Origin: Ignavigranum ruoffiae
Lineage (GTDB): Bacteria; Bacillota; Bacilli; Lactobacillales; Aerococcaceae
Reading direction: 5' to 3'
Assembly: GCF_900110675.1 (NCBI RefSeq)
Contig: NZ_FOEN01000001.1
Span: 310,001 to 374,000, forward strand
DNA length: 64,000 nt
Part shown: positions 28,770 to 38,418 of the stretch, one piece after another
How positions within the stretch are numbered: the stretch's first letter is position 1
How the letters are laid out: each line of letters begins with the position of its first letter
Program-made: the position numbers and the translations under genes
The notes under the pieces: generated by a model
The model's database searches: none
The model's input: only the letters and a program-made list of their open reading frames with translations
Told to the model about the DNA's origin: nothing

Positions 28770-29198
28770 ATGGAAATTTGGTTATTAGTAATCATACTAT
28801 TAATTATTGCTATTATTTGCTTAGTAGCATCCTTATTTACAAAAAATGATAATGACATGGAAGATTTAGTCAACGAAAACATGATTCAAGTATCGCAAGA
28901 ACTTAATTCAATTAAGACCCGCCTATCTGAATTAGAAGCCGTTGTCTATCAACCATCTTCACATTCAAGTGCGACAACTTTCCCAGAAGCGAAGGCCAAT
29001 GATCTTGAAAAAACATTAGTCTTAGATCGAGAAGCCTTGGCTGACCAAGATGAAGTGGTGAATATTAGCGAAGAAAGTCGTCAGACAGTTATTGAAATGT
29101 ACACTAAAGGATATACTCTGCAAGAAATTCAACAAGAAGTAGGTCTAGATACTTTCACGATCCAATCCTTAGTTGATGACTATATCGAAAATCGTTAG
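28770..29198 (+). CDS. Membrane-anchored coiled-coil protein with helix-turn-helix-like tail, function unknown
   Basis: 142 residues. A single N-terminal membrane helix (about 3-24), a heptad-like stretch (about 33-60, ELNSIKTRLSELEAVV), a low-complexity linker, and a C-terminal segment ESRQTVIEMYTKGYTLQEIQ that reads like the helix-turn-helix of recombinase and sigma-like proteins. Such tails occur in several small Firmicute membrane proteins of unknown function. Helix-turn-helix on a membrane stalk could bind DNA or protein; I cannot tell which. The next gene starts 14 bases after its stop, so they form an operon. Confidence 0.85.
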   Translation: MEIWLLVIILLIIAIICLVASLFTKNDNDMEDLVNENMIQVSQELNSIKTRLSELEAVVYQPSSHSSATTFPEAKANDLEKTLVLDREALADQDEVVNISEESRQTVIEMYTKGYTLQEIQQEVGLDTFTIQSLVDDYIENR

Positions 29199-29212
29199 AA
29201 AGGAGATTCCCT

Positions 29213-29815
29213 ATGAAAAAGAACACCTATCGCTATCTTGGGATTGGTTTCTTGCTTTCTGCCCTATTAACGGCCGGATTTGAAACCTTAGTCCGGGGTA
29301 ATCCACCCCTTGAGGGAATGTCTGTTCAAGCAATTTTCAATAATAATGAAACTGCCTTGAAAGAAAAAGAAAGCGAAATTAGTCAATTAAATGAAGAACA
29401 AGCTTCTTTAAACCAAGAAATTAAGTCGCTTCAACAAGACAAAGACAAGCTAGAGAAAAGCAACAAAGAAAATCAAGATGAAATCGAATCCCTACAAAAA
29501 GCCAATGCCTCATTAGTTAAAGAATATGGCGGAGATACCGATGAATCCACTGATGAAACTACCGATGAAAACAATAGCCAAGAAAATCAAAACAACGGTG
29601 AACAAACAGTGACTATCCCTGAAGGTCTAAGTTCGGCTGAAATTGGTCAACTCTTGCTAGATCAAGGAATCATCACGGATGCTCAAGCCTTGCAAGATTT
29701 GATTGATACTTGGGAATTGAATGAATATATCCAGGCCAATGACTATCAACTTTCTGCCGATATGTCCCTGGATGAAATCCTCTCAATTATTACCAATGGA
29801 GCTTACTATTATTAA
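29213..29815 (+). CDS. Membrane-anchored coiled-coil protein with MltG-like LysM domain
   Basis: 200 residues. An N-terminal membrane anchor (about 9-27), a strong coiled coil (about 48-98, ISQLNEEQASLNQEIKSLQQ), an acidic Thr/Asp/Asn linker (about 108-128), and a C-terminal domain from VTIPEGLSSAEIGQLLLDQG onward. That domain resembles the LysM-like half of MltG/YceG, the endolytic murein transglycosylase. No catalytic YceG domain follows, so it is not an enzyme by itself. It would be displayed outside the membrane, possibly on peptidoglycan. RBS AAAGGAG is good. The gene converges on a PBP2B gene. Confidence 0.85.
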   Translation: MKKNTYRYLGIGFLLSALLTAGFETLVRGNPPLEGMSVQAIFNNNETALKEKESEISQLNEEQASLNQEIKSLQQDKDKLEKSNKENQDEIESLQKANASLVKEYGGDTDESTDETTDENNSQENQNNGEQTVTIPEGLSSAEIGQLLLDQGIITDAQALQDLIDTWELNEYIQANDYQLSADMSLDEILSIITNGAYYY

Positions 29816-29880
29816 GAATATCGTAGTCCTTCATAAGGCGAGGCTAAAGAAATAGAATCAGTTTGATCAGCTCAATAATT

Positions 29881-29937
29881 AAACCGATAATGCTCGAAGT
29901 CATGATGACTTTTCAAGCACTATCGGTTTTTTTATTT
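29881..29937. terminator. Bidirectional terminator between the envelope unit and pbp2B
   Basis: Long stem AAACCGATA / TATCGGTTT with inner AAGTCA / TGACTT and TGCT / AGCA pairs, followed by a T run on the plus strand and preceded by A-rich sequence. It separates two converging units. Confidence 0.88.
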
Positions 29938-29977
29938 GATGCTTTTTTCACTATACAACCTATCGCCTTAGGACAAA

Positions 29978-32110
29978 TTATTGTACCCAGGCATCCGCAT
30001 CTGGATTGGCTTTAATGTATTCTTGAATTTTCTTACTAGTAGCATCCTGCATCTCAAAGTAAGCATTCATCACTTCATAAGCAATCCGCGTACTTTCACG
30101 GCCCCAAGAAGCTTCCTCTAAGTATGGCACAACCACACTAATCGCTATCTCAGGATCATCAAAAGGCGCATAACCTACGTAAGTGGCATTGGTTACTGGT
30201 TTATTTGCTTGATATTTAATCGGACCCGCATAGAATGCTTCCGTGGTTCCAGTCTTAGATCCAATCGTAATCGGATAATTTAAGAAGAAATAACGGGCGG
30301 TCCCGGTATCCGTATGCGACACTTGACGCATCCCCTCTTGGATTCGACCAATGACTTGTGGATCCAGATTAATCACGTTCAGAATTTTTGGTGGAATGGA
30401 AGTTTTCACTTCACCGAGTTCGCCATTAGCATCAGTTCCCCGGATTTCTTTGACCAAACGTGGGGAATAGCGAATACCCCCATTAGCAATGGTGGAAACA
30501 TATTGGGCCATTTGTAAAGGCGTATATAGGTCAAACTGTCCGTAGGATAAATCGAGGGCCGATACTAATTGATCACTCTCAGGACTAAAGCCTTGTGATT
30601 CAATCGGTAAGTCAATGCCAGTAGCAGTTCCTAACCCAAATTCAGCTAAGTCATTACGTATAATTTGAATCGTATTTGGTTTAATTAAGAGTGGGCCATT
30701 CTCTTCATGAGAGTTTTGTCCCCCAATCCGCATGGCTAACTTAATCATATAAATGTTGGAAGATTCTTGTAAGGCACGAATATCGTCGATTGGAATCTTA
30801 CCCGTTCGATTAAATACAGAGGATTTCTCTTGGGAAGCCTGGAATTTCAACGGCTCGTCTATAATGACATTATTATCAAGTGAAATGACCCCTTCTTTAT
30901 AACCGGTAGCTACCATAGCGGGTTTGATACTTGATCCCATCCCATAAGAGGAACTCATCACTCCTAAAGTATCATCGACAATCTTATCATAGTTATAAGC
31001 ATCGGTCGCTTCATCATAGGCAAAGCGCTTGCCACTCATGCCTAGAATGTCACCATTTTTAGGGTTAATGGCGACAATATACACTCGGTCATTTAGGCCA
31101 CGATTAGTCATTTGTTTTAAGGCGTTCTCGGCGATATCATCCAATTTCTTCTGGAAATTGATGTTGGTGGTAAGTACAAGATTATCCCCCTTCTTACCTT
31201 CATAAATCATTTGGTTAGAAAGAATGTCATCGGCCGAATTTGTAACAATATTATAAAGTGATTTGGTACCACGCAAGACATCTTCGTATTGTTGCTCGAG
31301 ATATGAAATCCCTACGCGGTCGTTCATCGCATAACCTTTAGCAATTAAGTTCTTGGCTAATTCACTCGGCAGCCCCCGTTGTTCGCTTGACACTTGGCCA
31401 AAGATAGACTTCATCATCTCGCCATTCGGATAGACCCGTTGCCAATCGGTCCCAATACTTACCCCGTGAAGGTTAGCTAATTGTTCAGAGACCCGAGCGA
31501 CTTCTTCTTGGGTCACATTTTGATTCTTGACGGTGACTGTTGATAAGGCGAAGGCTGAATTCATTTTGGTGAAGAGAGCGACAATCTTTTTCTCAGCATC
31601 GGAGAACTGGATATCTTCAGCCGTCACTTTACTTAATTGAGCCTTATAGGCTTCAGAGCCATTTAATAATTTCTCTTCTTTGGAGAGCCGGCCATTAATA
31701 ACCTTAGGATTCTTGACTAAGAAGTAGTCCTTCATATCGCGTTCAGTAATAGTATTGGTCGGAATATCGATTAATGAAGCCAATTCAGTGGCGGTCTTAA
31801 TGATATCTTGGGCAGATATTTTAGAATCACGGTCGCGTGTATATAAAATAGCTAATTCAGGTTTATTACCCACCAAGACCTGGCCTCGACTGTCATAAAT
31901 CATGCCCCGCGGGACCGATCCCGTAGATTGGGTAGATTGGGTGCGCTGTACCATGTTTTTGAACATTTCTCCATTATATAATTGTAAATAGCCTAAACGA
32001 ATAAACAAGGCTGCAAATACCACAAAAGCAATTAAAAATAGTAAATTTAATCGGCGTGGAATATGAGATTGATATTTATTCTTTTTTGTTTGAAATTGAG
32101 CCAAAGTCAA
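29978..32110 (-). CDS. pbp2b: Class B penicillin-binding protein, PBP2B type
   Basis: Septal or peripheral peptidoglycan transpeptidase, target of beta-lactams. A short cytoplasmic tail, one membrane helix (20-42), the dimerisation domain (PRGMIYDSRGQVLV), then the transpeptidase with SSIK (S393 to K396), SSN (450-452) and KTG (619-621). The overall sequence matches streptococcal PBP2B (from memory), including TDW in the N-terminal part and SSEQRGLPSE. The 710-residue length fits; there are no PASTA domains. The start is TTG after AAAGGAATAGTGA. It is a single gene ending at a bidirectional terminator. Confidence 0.94.
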   Translation of the reverse strand: MTLAQFQTKKNKYQSHIPRRLNLLFLIAFVVFAALFIRLGYLQLYNGEMFKNMVQRTQSTQSTGSVPRGMIYDSRGQVLVGNKPELAILYTRDRDSKISAQDIIKTATELASLIDIPTNTITERDMKDYFLVKNPKVINGRLSKEEKLLNGSEAYKAQLSKVTAEDIQFSDAEKKIVALFTKMNSAFALSTVTVKNQNVTQEEVARVSEQLANLHGVSIGTDWQRVYPNGEMMKSIFGQVSSEQRGLPSELAKNLIAKGYAMNDRVGISYLEQQYEDVLRGTKSLYNIVTNSADDILSNQMIYEGKKGDNLVLTTNINFQKKLDDIAENALKQMTNRGLNDRVYIVAINPKNGDILGMSGKRFAYDEATDAYNYDKIVDDTLGVMSSSYGMGSSIKPAMVATGYKEGVISLDNNVIIDEPLKFQASQEKSSVFNRTGKIPIDDIRALQESSNIYMIKLAMRIGGQNSHEENGPLLIKPNTIQIIRNDLAEFGLGTATGIDLPIESQGFSPESDQLVSALDLSYGQFDLYTPLQMAQYVSTIANGGIRYSPRLVKEIRGTDANGELGEVKTSIPPKILNVINLDPQVIGRIQEGMRQVSHTDTGTARYFFLNYPITIGSKTGTTEAFYAGPIKYQANKPVTNATYVGYAPFDDPEIAISVVVPYLEEASWGRESTRIAYEVMNAYFEMQDATSKKIQEYIKANPDADAWVQ

Positions 32111-32183
32111 TCACTATTCCTTTCTTCTTTTAATCATGAATCATAGTATATCAAATTGCAGGCTATTAGGGTAGCAGACATCT

Positions 32184-32211
32184 TTGATTTTACCAAATTT
32201 TATATTATTAT
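32184..32211 (+). promoter_or_regulatory. Promoter of the yfhO unit
   Basis: TTGATT (32184-32189), 16-base spacer, TATTAT (32206-32211), 47 bases before the ATG at 32259, which has CTGGAGG. Confidence 0.6.
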
Positions 32212-32258
32212 AGACCTTAGTTTGAATCTTAAAAAATGATTTACTTTCTGGAGGCATT

Positions 32259-34898
32259 ATGAAGAAATATTATCCTTATCTGATTGACATTGTCTTGTTT
32301 ACCTTTATATTTCTCCTCATTTGCCTAAGCTTATCAGTCGCCCCCTTTGGTCCCAAAACTTTATTAACCATTGATTTGGGTCAACAATATATTGATTTCT
32401 TTGCATTATTTAAAGAAGCTTTCCTCCATGATCATAGTCAATTTATCTATTCTTTCCAAAAAGGAATTGCTGGCGAAACCATTGGGCTATGGACCTATTA
32501 TTTATTAAGCCCCTTTAATCTATTATTCTTAGGCTTTAAGGAGACGGACTTCCCGATTGCGGTCACTTTGATTACTTACCTAAAATTACTCGCTTGTAGT
32601 ATTAGCTTTTTGTATTTTACTCGGCAGAAATTCAATCTTAGTCTCGCTTATCAACTGAGCTTCGCCCTATTCTATGCCTATAGCTCCTACAATATCGTCT
32701 ACCTGCTTAATATCATGTGGTTGGACGGGATGATTCTCTTACCCCTCATTGCTTGGGGCTTAGAGCGTTTGGTGCTTAATCATGACGGCAAACTGTATTA
32801 TCTTTCTTTAGGCCTAATGCTGATGATCAATTATTATATCGCTTATATGATCTGTCTCTTTCTAATTGGCTATGCTTTATATATCATTTTTGGCCGAACA
32901 GGCAAGCTGTCCCTGAAGGATTGCGGGCAGCGATTTATTCATTTTGTAGGTAGCTCAATCTTAGCTGCTGGAACGGCCGCCATTATTTTGATCCCAACTG
33001 TAAATTCGATTCTGCAGAGTAAGGGACAACATTTCCAAGCTCAATTTGATTGGCAAACGCAGATGAGCCTGGCTGATAGTGTGGCCAAACTGTTTATCGG
33101 CGCATTTAACTTCGAAGAGATTAAGACAGGGGCCCCTAATTTATATATAGGTAGCCTACCCCTATTGGCTTTGTTATTATTCTTTAGTCAAAGAACCATC
33201 CATTGGCGTAAGAAAGTCAGTGCGTCTTTGTTTATCGGCTTTTATCTGCTCTCTTTTATTTATAATCCCTTAGATTTAATGTGGCACGGCGGTCAATTCC
33301 CAATCTGGTATACTTATCGTTTCGCCTTTACCTTAACTTTCTTTGGCTTAGTGTTAGCTCTTACTAGCTTAGAGCAGATTCATCATCAGCAAACATTCAG
33401 CCCATTGGTCTTAAATCTTCTATTTTATAGCTTGTATTCAATGTATTACTATTTCAATTTAAGCCATTATAGCTATTTATCTAGTGCGAAGATCTTAACT
33501 ACGTTGATTATATTTAGCAGTTTTACCCTCTTAGTCTACCTAAATCCTAGCAAAAAAACAGCGATTATCTATCCTTTAATCTTATTAACCTGTCTGGATA
33601 TTTACGGCAATGCAAGCTTAATCCTATCTGAATTCTCTCATCTTGATCAGGCCAAATTTCAGGATTATGTTCAGGTTCTAGACCGATCAGTTCGGGGTTT
33701 AAGAAGTGGTACCCATGATTTCTACCGCATTGACAAAGATTTCATGCGGACCAAGAATGAAGCGTTCTTTGGTCAATACAATGGGCTAGACCATTTCAGC
33801 TCTACATTAGAAGCAAAAACTTCCAAACTTTACGGTTATTTAGGTTTAGCTGATGGCTCAGGCTTTGCGACTTATACCAATCCAAATTTATTTCTCGATG
33901 ACTTCTTTAATATTCGCTATCATATTTTAACCCGTCCTGATTATTTAAAAACAGACCACCCCGGCCAATATGTTATCCACCAAGAAGCCAGTAACTTTGA
34001 CAAAGAAGCTTATCCAGTTATTGATCAACAAGATCGTTATCTGATACGTGAGAATACAAGTCGCTTAGGCTTAGCGATGGAAGTGTCTGCTCGGATCGTC
34101 GAAGACTTGACACCTTTCAAAGACCATCAACCGGTAGAGAATCAAGAATATCTCTTACAATTATTAAATTTCGATCAGCTAGCGCCCCACTTCTTTGAAC
34201 AAGTGCCTTTAGCTGAGCCAAGCTATGATAATCTGGTCGTCGTCAGTAAAGGCGACGGCGATTATTATACCTATCATAAAAATCGAGCCGATCAAGTGGG
34301 AACGATTAATTATCAAATTTCATTGCCTACAACCGATCCCTATTATTTAAGTCTACCAAGTCAATATGATAATGATGCCGTAAGTCTAAATATTGCTGGC
34401 CAAGGCCTTAAGTATTATCGACCTTATAAGACACGACAATTGCTTAATATTGCCTATCAAAATAAGCATCCCAATATTGAACTTGCCATCAAATTACATA
34501 AAATACCTTTCAAGGCTAATTTGCCTCGGCTTTATCGCCTCAATCTTGAACAATATCAACGGCTAATTAAGCAACGGCAAGCCAATATTTTGCAGATTGA
34601 TCAGTTTAAACATGATCAGATTCAGGGACATGTGCATATCCAACAAGACCAAGCCTACCTCTTGTTCACGATTCCCTATGACCCAGCTTGGAAAATCTCG
34701 GTCGACGGCCAAGAAGTAAAGAGCCAGGCGGTCCTGAATCACACTTTATTAGCTATCCCGATTGAACAAGGGGACCATCAAATATCGATGATTTACCGGC
34801 CAAAAGCTCTTTTCTTTGGTATAATGATTTCAATTGCAAGCCTTCTAATAAGCGTTATCTATTTATATATGACAAGAACTAAAAAAGGATGTAAATAA
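32259..34898 (+). CDS. YfhO family multi-membrane-spanning protein (probable GT-C-like glycosyltransferase)
   Basis: 879 residues with about a dozen membrane helices in the first 470 residues, then a large outward domain (about 480-850) and a last helix near 855. Family features are TIDLGQQYIDFFALF near residue 40 in the first loop and the tail domain ending in YDPAWKISVDGQEV. YfhO proteins are linked to sugar decoration of lipoteichoic acid or other cell-wall polymers in Firmicutes (family knowledge); the donor and acceptor are not known here. The last base of its stop is the first base of the next gene's ATG, so both are coupled. Confidence 0.88.
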   Translation: MKKYYPYLIDIVLFTFIFLLICLSLSVAPFGPKTLLTIDLGQQYIDFFALFKEAFLHDHSQFIYSFQKGIAGETIGLWTYYLLSPFNLLFLGFKETDFPIAVTLITYLKLLACSISFLYFTRQKFNLSLAYQLSFALFYAYSSYNIVYLLNIMWLDGMILLPLIAWGLERLVLNHDGKLYYLSLGLMLMINYYIAYMICLFLIGYALYIIFGRTGKLSLKDCGQRFIHFVGSSILAAGTAAIILIPTVNSILQSKGQHFQAQFDWQTQMSLADSVAKLFIGAFNFEEIKTGAPNLYIGSLPLLALLLFFSQRTIHWRKKVSASLFIGFYLLSFIYNPLDLMWHGGQFPIWYTYRFAFTLTFFGLVLALTSLEQIHHQQTFSPLVLNLLFYSLYSMYYYFNLSHYSYLSSAKILTTLIIFSSFTLLVYLNPSKKTAIIYPLILLTCLDIYGNASLILSEFSHLDQAKFQDYVQVLDRSVRGLRSGTHDFYRIDKDFMRTKNEAFFGQYNGLDHFSSTLEAKTSKLYGYLGLADGSGFATYTNPNLFLDDFFNIRYHILTRPDYLKTDHPGQYVIHQEASNFDKEAYPVIDQQDRYLIRENTSRLGLAMEVSARIVEDLTPFKDHQPVENQEYLLQLLNFDQLAPHFFEQVPLAEPSYDNLVVVSKGDGDYYTYHKNRADQVGTINYQISLPTTDPYYLSLPSQYDNDAVSLNIAGQGLKYYRPYKTRQLLNIAYQNKHPNIELAIKLHKIPFKANLPRLYRLNLEQYQRLIKQRQANILQIDQFKHDQIQGHVHIQQDQAYLLFTIPYDPAWKISVDGQEVKSQAVLNHTLLAIPIEQGDHQISMIYRPKALFFGIMISIASLLISVIYLYMTRTKKGCK

Positions 34899-35989
34899 TG
34901 ACAGATTTATTTCGAATAATTGCCAATAGTCTTAAAGAACCTCGTTTTTATATTGAGGTTCGCCAATTTAAGTTGAGGAAACTTTTTGTGCTCAGTTTAA
35001 TACCGATTTTGTTGATGACTTTGAATAGTTATCTTAATTTGCAGCCTATGGTCGCCAATATTCAAAATCAAATCTACCAAGTGGGCCAATATGTGCCAGA
35101 CTTCAACTTTGAACAAGGTTATTTAGCCATCAGTGAGTCCGATAAACCGCTCTATTATCAATCAGATGATGTTCAAATTGTAATCGATCCAAGTCTCAAG
35201 TCTAATCCACTCTTCCATAATATTCCTATGTCCCAAGAAAAGTTCCAACGGATTGATGCGACCAAACGCTTTCAACTGTATTTACTTTACGACCAAGCCT
35301 ACCTAAGTCTCGACCAGTCAGCTTATGATCTGACCGATCCAGCGAAGACTTTCGTCAATCGTGCTCATTTTCTGAAACTTCTAGAGAATTTTAAAGCAAG
35401 TTCTTTGATTTTCAAAACCGTGGTCGGTGTGACTAGTTTCTTATATGCGGTCTTAGCCTATGCGATTATGTTGACCCTACTGACCTTGATGGCTAAAATC
35501 TTTAATCGCTTCCTCAACCATCCATTAGGTTTTAGACCTCGCTTAAAGATTATGATTGCCATTACCCTTGTGCCCCTCATCCTCTTTGAACTCTTAAAGA
35601 TGATTTGGCCAGCACTGAATTTACCTTTATTCATCTTTGTACCTTTCATCCTATTCATTTACTTCCAATCCTTTAAGGATTACACCGAATTAGTTCAAGG
35701 CTTTATCAAAGTCAGTCAGAAAATTCAGGCCGAACAAGAAAAGTTGGAAACCGACCTGCGCAAGGAAGATGATGACTTCAATCAACTCAAACTTAAACAA
35801 GAACAGGTTCAGCAAGAATATCGGACGATTTATCAAAAACATAAACGTAGCCAATCACAACAAGAAAAAAACACCCTTAAAACTCAAATGCAACAACTAG
35901 AAATTGAACTCATTCAACTGGAAATTCAAATTCAGGAGTATGTAAACCAATACAAAAAAGACCACCCTGATCAGCAGGATGATCAATAA
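34898..35989 (+). CDS. DUF1189-like membrane protein with C-terminal coiled coil
   Basis: 363 residues. A first membrane helix at about 28-45, an extracellular part (about 46-165), two to four more helices (about 172-265), then a Gln/Glu/Lys-rich coiled coil (about 268-345) ending in a basic and acidic tail. The first half resembles DUF1189, a family of uncertain function often encoded with maltose-type transporters or envelope genes. The coiled coil is longer than I expect for the family. It starts on the last base of yfhO's stop and so is probably a partner of YfhO. Confidence 0.78.
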   Translation: MTDLFRIIANSLKEPRFYIEVRQFKLRKLFVLSLIPILLMTLNSYLNLQPMVANIQNQIYQVGQYVPDFNFEQGYLAISESDKPLYYQSDDVQIVIDPSLKSNPLFHNIPMSQEKFQRIDATKRFQLYLLYDQAYLSLDQSAYDLTDPAKTFVNRAHFLKLLENFKASSLIFKTVVGVTSFLYAVLAYAIMLTLLTLMAKIFNRFLNHPLGFRPRLKIMIAITLVPLILFELLKMIWPALNLPLFIFVPFILFIYFQSFKDYTELVQGFIKVSQKIQAEQEKLETDLRKEDDDFNQLKLKQEQVQQEYRTIYQKHKRSQSQQEKNTLKTQMQQLEIELIQLEIQIQEYVNQYKKDHPDQQDDQ

Positions 35990-36012
35990 AATGAATAGTC
36001 TACAAAATAAAA

Positions 36013-36060
36013 ACCAAGTGTTGACTTTAATGAACCTGTAAGTCAACACTTGGTCTTCTT
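36013..36060. terminator. Bidirectional terminator between yfhO unit and purine operon
   Basis: Perfect 15-bp stem ACCAAGTGTTGACTT / AAGTCAACACTTGGT (36013-36027, 36040-36054) with T-rich sequence on one side and A-rich on the other. It serves two converging transcripts. Confidence 0.93.
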
Positions 36061-36083
36061 TTATATTGTCTTATATTTTATGC

Positions 36084-36767
36084 TTACGCGAACACTTTTG
36101 CCAAATCTAGGGGATCAACGGCTTGATGATTGGCATCAAAGACTCGCATATTACCGCCAGAAATCTCATCAATTAAGAGAATTTGACCTGTTTCTTTATC
36201 ACGACCAAATTCAAATTTAATATCGAATAAGGTCAAGTCATGCTTAGCTAATTCATCCCGGACAACTTTGGCTGCCGCAATCGTTAAGTCACGAATTTCT
36301 TGGTAATCTTCCTTGCTTAAAATACCAAGAATGTCTAAGGCCTCTGCTGAAATAAAAGGATCTTGCCGTTGGTCATCTTTCAAGGAGATTTCTACATAGG
36401 CTGGCAAGTCTTGACCAAATTCAATGTAATCACCATAACGTTTAATAAAACTTCCAGCTGCTTTAAAACGGCAGATGACTTCTAAGCCTTTGCCAAAAAT
36501 AGACACGGGACGAACATCCATAGTAGGTCCTTGTAAGTCAGCTTCCAGGTAATGTGTCGCAATGCCAGCCACTTGCATTTTCTCAAAGAAATATTGAGTC
36601 AATTGTAAATTCGCTTGACCAGAACCCGCAACTTCTAAACCTACCGCATTCTCACCAGGGTCAAAGACACCATCTTTACCGGTCATACTGTCTTTAAATA
36701 ATAAGCGAACGTCGCCAGATTCTAATTGATAGACATCTTTTGTTTTGCCTTGATAGATTTTTTCCAT
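36084..36767 (-). CDS. purC: PurC, SAICAR synthetase
   Basis: Joins aspartate to CAIR in the eighth step of purine synthesis. The nucleotide-binding start IYQGKTKDVYQ, the GKDGVFDPGEN loop and LTLFDIKFEFGRD with DEISGGNMRVFD are all present in 227 residues. AGGAGAAATAAAT precedes the ATG; purK ends 2 bases upstream. It is the last gene of the operon, right before the bidirectional terminator. In Bacillus it lies earlier, after purB. Confidence 0.98.
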   Translation of the reverse strand: MEKIYQGKTKDVYQLESGDVRLLFKDSMTGKDGVFDPGENAVGLEVAGSGQANLQLTQYFFEKMQVAGIATHYLEADLQGPTMDVRPVSIFGKGLEVICRFKAAGSFIKRYGDYIEFGQDLPAYVEISLKDDQRQDPFISAEALDILGILSKEDYQEIRDLTIAAAKVVRDELAKHDLTLFDIKFEFGRDKETGQILLIDEISGGNMRVFDANHQAVDPLDLAKVFA

Positions 36768-36769
36768 AT

Positions 36770-37933
36770 TTATTTCTCCTTATGATACATGGATTTCATT
36801 GTTAATAAGAGTTGATCTGTTTGAAGTAAAGTTTCTAATGATTGAATATCTTCAGCAAGTAAGGTAAAGTGACCCATTTTACGTTGGAACTTAGCTTGGC
36901 CCTTGTCATATATATGCACCATGGCTTGAGGGAAATGATCAATAATTTCATCAAGCATAGACATATGTTGACCCATAATATTAATCATCAAGGCTGCTTG
37001 TAATAACTTAATGGGTTGGATACTTCGCCCTGTGACTGCCAAGATATGTTGATCAAATTGAGAAAAATTGCAGGCTTCAATACTATAGTGGCCACTATTG
37101 TGAGGTCTAGGAGCTATCTCATTGACCAACACTTGATGGTCTTCAGTTACAAAGAACTCTACTCCACAGACGCCCACCAATTTACCTGCTTGGGCAATCT
37201 TAGTAGCTGCTTCATGAACAGCTTGAGTCACTGCTACAGGATAGGTCTTACCCACCAGACTAGAGAATAAGACACCTGCTTGATGATCATTCTCACTAAT
37301 GGGGAAGAGTTCAACCTGCCCGGCTTGATCACGAGATACCATCACCGAAATTTCATAAGCAAAGGGACAATAGGCTTCGATAATGCAACTTTGCTCATTC
37401 ATAATCGCCTTTAAATCTGCTTCATTTTGTTCTAAATCTGCTGGACTGGTCAGGCGAAATTGTCCTTTCCCATCATAGCCAAACCGGCTGGTCTTGATAA
37501 TCACAGGATAGGATAAGTCTTCAATACCTTGTTGAAGCTGATCCCAATTCTCTGCTTTACGGAAGGGGACTACTTTAACTCCAATACTTTCTAGCCATTC
37601 TTTCTCCATCAGACGATGTTGAGAATGAATCAAGAGATCGGTTCCTTGAGGTAATTTATTGGTTTGAGCTAAGTTTTCTAGGATTTGACCATTAATATTC
37701 TCAAATTCATAGGTAATGACATCTGCTTCCTTAGCAAAATTTAGAACAGCTGTTTCATCGTCGAAACTTGCAGCTTGTTTCCAGTGAGCTAAAGGAAAGG
37801 CACAGGCTTGGGAATTGGGATCATAGACACCTAAGCGGTAGCCCATTTTTTGTCCTGATTGAGCCAACATCTTGCCTAATTGGCCAGCCCCAATAATACC
37901 GACACTTTGTCCAGGTAATAATCGTTTACTCAT
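36770..37933 (-). CDS. purK: PurK, N5-carboxyaminoimidazole ribonucleotide synthetase
   Basis: ATP-grasp enzyme that carboxylates AIR to N5-CAIR using bicarbonate. The N-terminal fold has SVGIIGAGQLGKMLAQ; ATP-grasp residues IIKTSRFGYDGKGQ are near 145, and NEIAPRPHNSGHY near 265. The length of 387 residues is normal. The ATG lies inside the last codons of purE (8-base overlap), so its translation depends on purE; its own ribosome binding site is weak. Confidence 0.97.
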   Translation of the reverse strand: MSKRLLPGQSVGIIGAGQLGKMLAQSGQKMGYRLGVYDPNSQACAFPLAHWKQAASFDDETAVLNFAKEADVITYEFENINGQILENLAQTNKLPQGTDLLIHSQHRLMEKEWLESIGVKVVPFRKAENWDQLQQGIEDLSYPVIIKTSRFGYDGKGQFRLTSPADLEQNEADLKAIMNEQSCIIEAYCPFAYEISVMVSRDQAGQVELFPISENDHQAGVLFSSLVGKTYPVAVTQAVHEAATKIAQAGKLVGVCGVEFFVTEDHQVLVNEIAPRPHNSGHYSIEACNFSQFDQHILAVTGRSIQPIKLLQAALMINIMGQHMSMLDEIIDHFPQAMVHIYDKGQAKFQRKMGHFTLLAEDIQSLETLLQTDQLLLTMKSMYHKEK

Positions 37934-38417
37934 TTAAATCAGCGGTCATCTTTTGAGCCATCTCCTTTTGTTCTTTCATCAATTCTTTTACTCGGTCACG
38001 AATAGATGCATCTTGCAGGGCTAAAATTCTCCCTGCCAGAATGCCCGCATTCTTCGCACCAGCTGTGCCAATCGCCATGGTCGCCACGGGAATGCCACCC
38101 GGCATTTGGACAATGGAAAGCAGGGAATCTTGACCATTGAGTGTAGATGTCTTCATCGGTACACCAATCACCGGGAGGACCGTATTAGAAGCTACCATAC
38201 CTGGTAGATGGGCAGCCCCTCCAGCTCCGGCAATAATAACTTGATAACCCTTCTGCTCTGCTTGACTGGCAAATTCTAACATTTCTTCTGGCATGCGGTG
38301 GGCTGAGACCACGGCTTTATCATAAGAAATTTGTAATTGATCTAAAATCAGACAAGCTTCACGCATTTGTTTCCAGTCTGAAGAAGATCCCATAATAACA
38401 GCAACATCTGCTGACAC
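37926..38417 (-). CDS. purE: PurE, N5-CAIR mutase
   Basis: Moves the carboxyl group of N5-CAIR to give CAIR. Signature stretches: IMGSSSDW near the start, VSAHRMPEEM (histidine in the active site) and AGAGGAAHLPGMVAS. I start it at a GTG (38415-38417) directly after the purD stop, with AGAAAGG eight bases upstream, giving 163 residues. A GTG three codons earlier overlaps that site. It overlaps purK by 8 bases. Confidence 0.96.
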   Translation of the reverse strand: MSADVAVIMGSSSDWKQMREACLILDQLQISYDKAVVSAHRMPEEMLEFASQAEQKGYQVIIAGAGGAAHLPGMVASNTVLPVIGVPMKTSTLNGQDSLLSIVQMPGGIPVATMAIGTAGAKNAGILAGRILALQDASIRDRVKELMKEQKEMAQKMTADLNE

Positions 38418-38418
38418 A

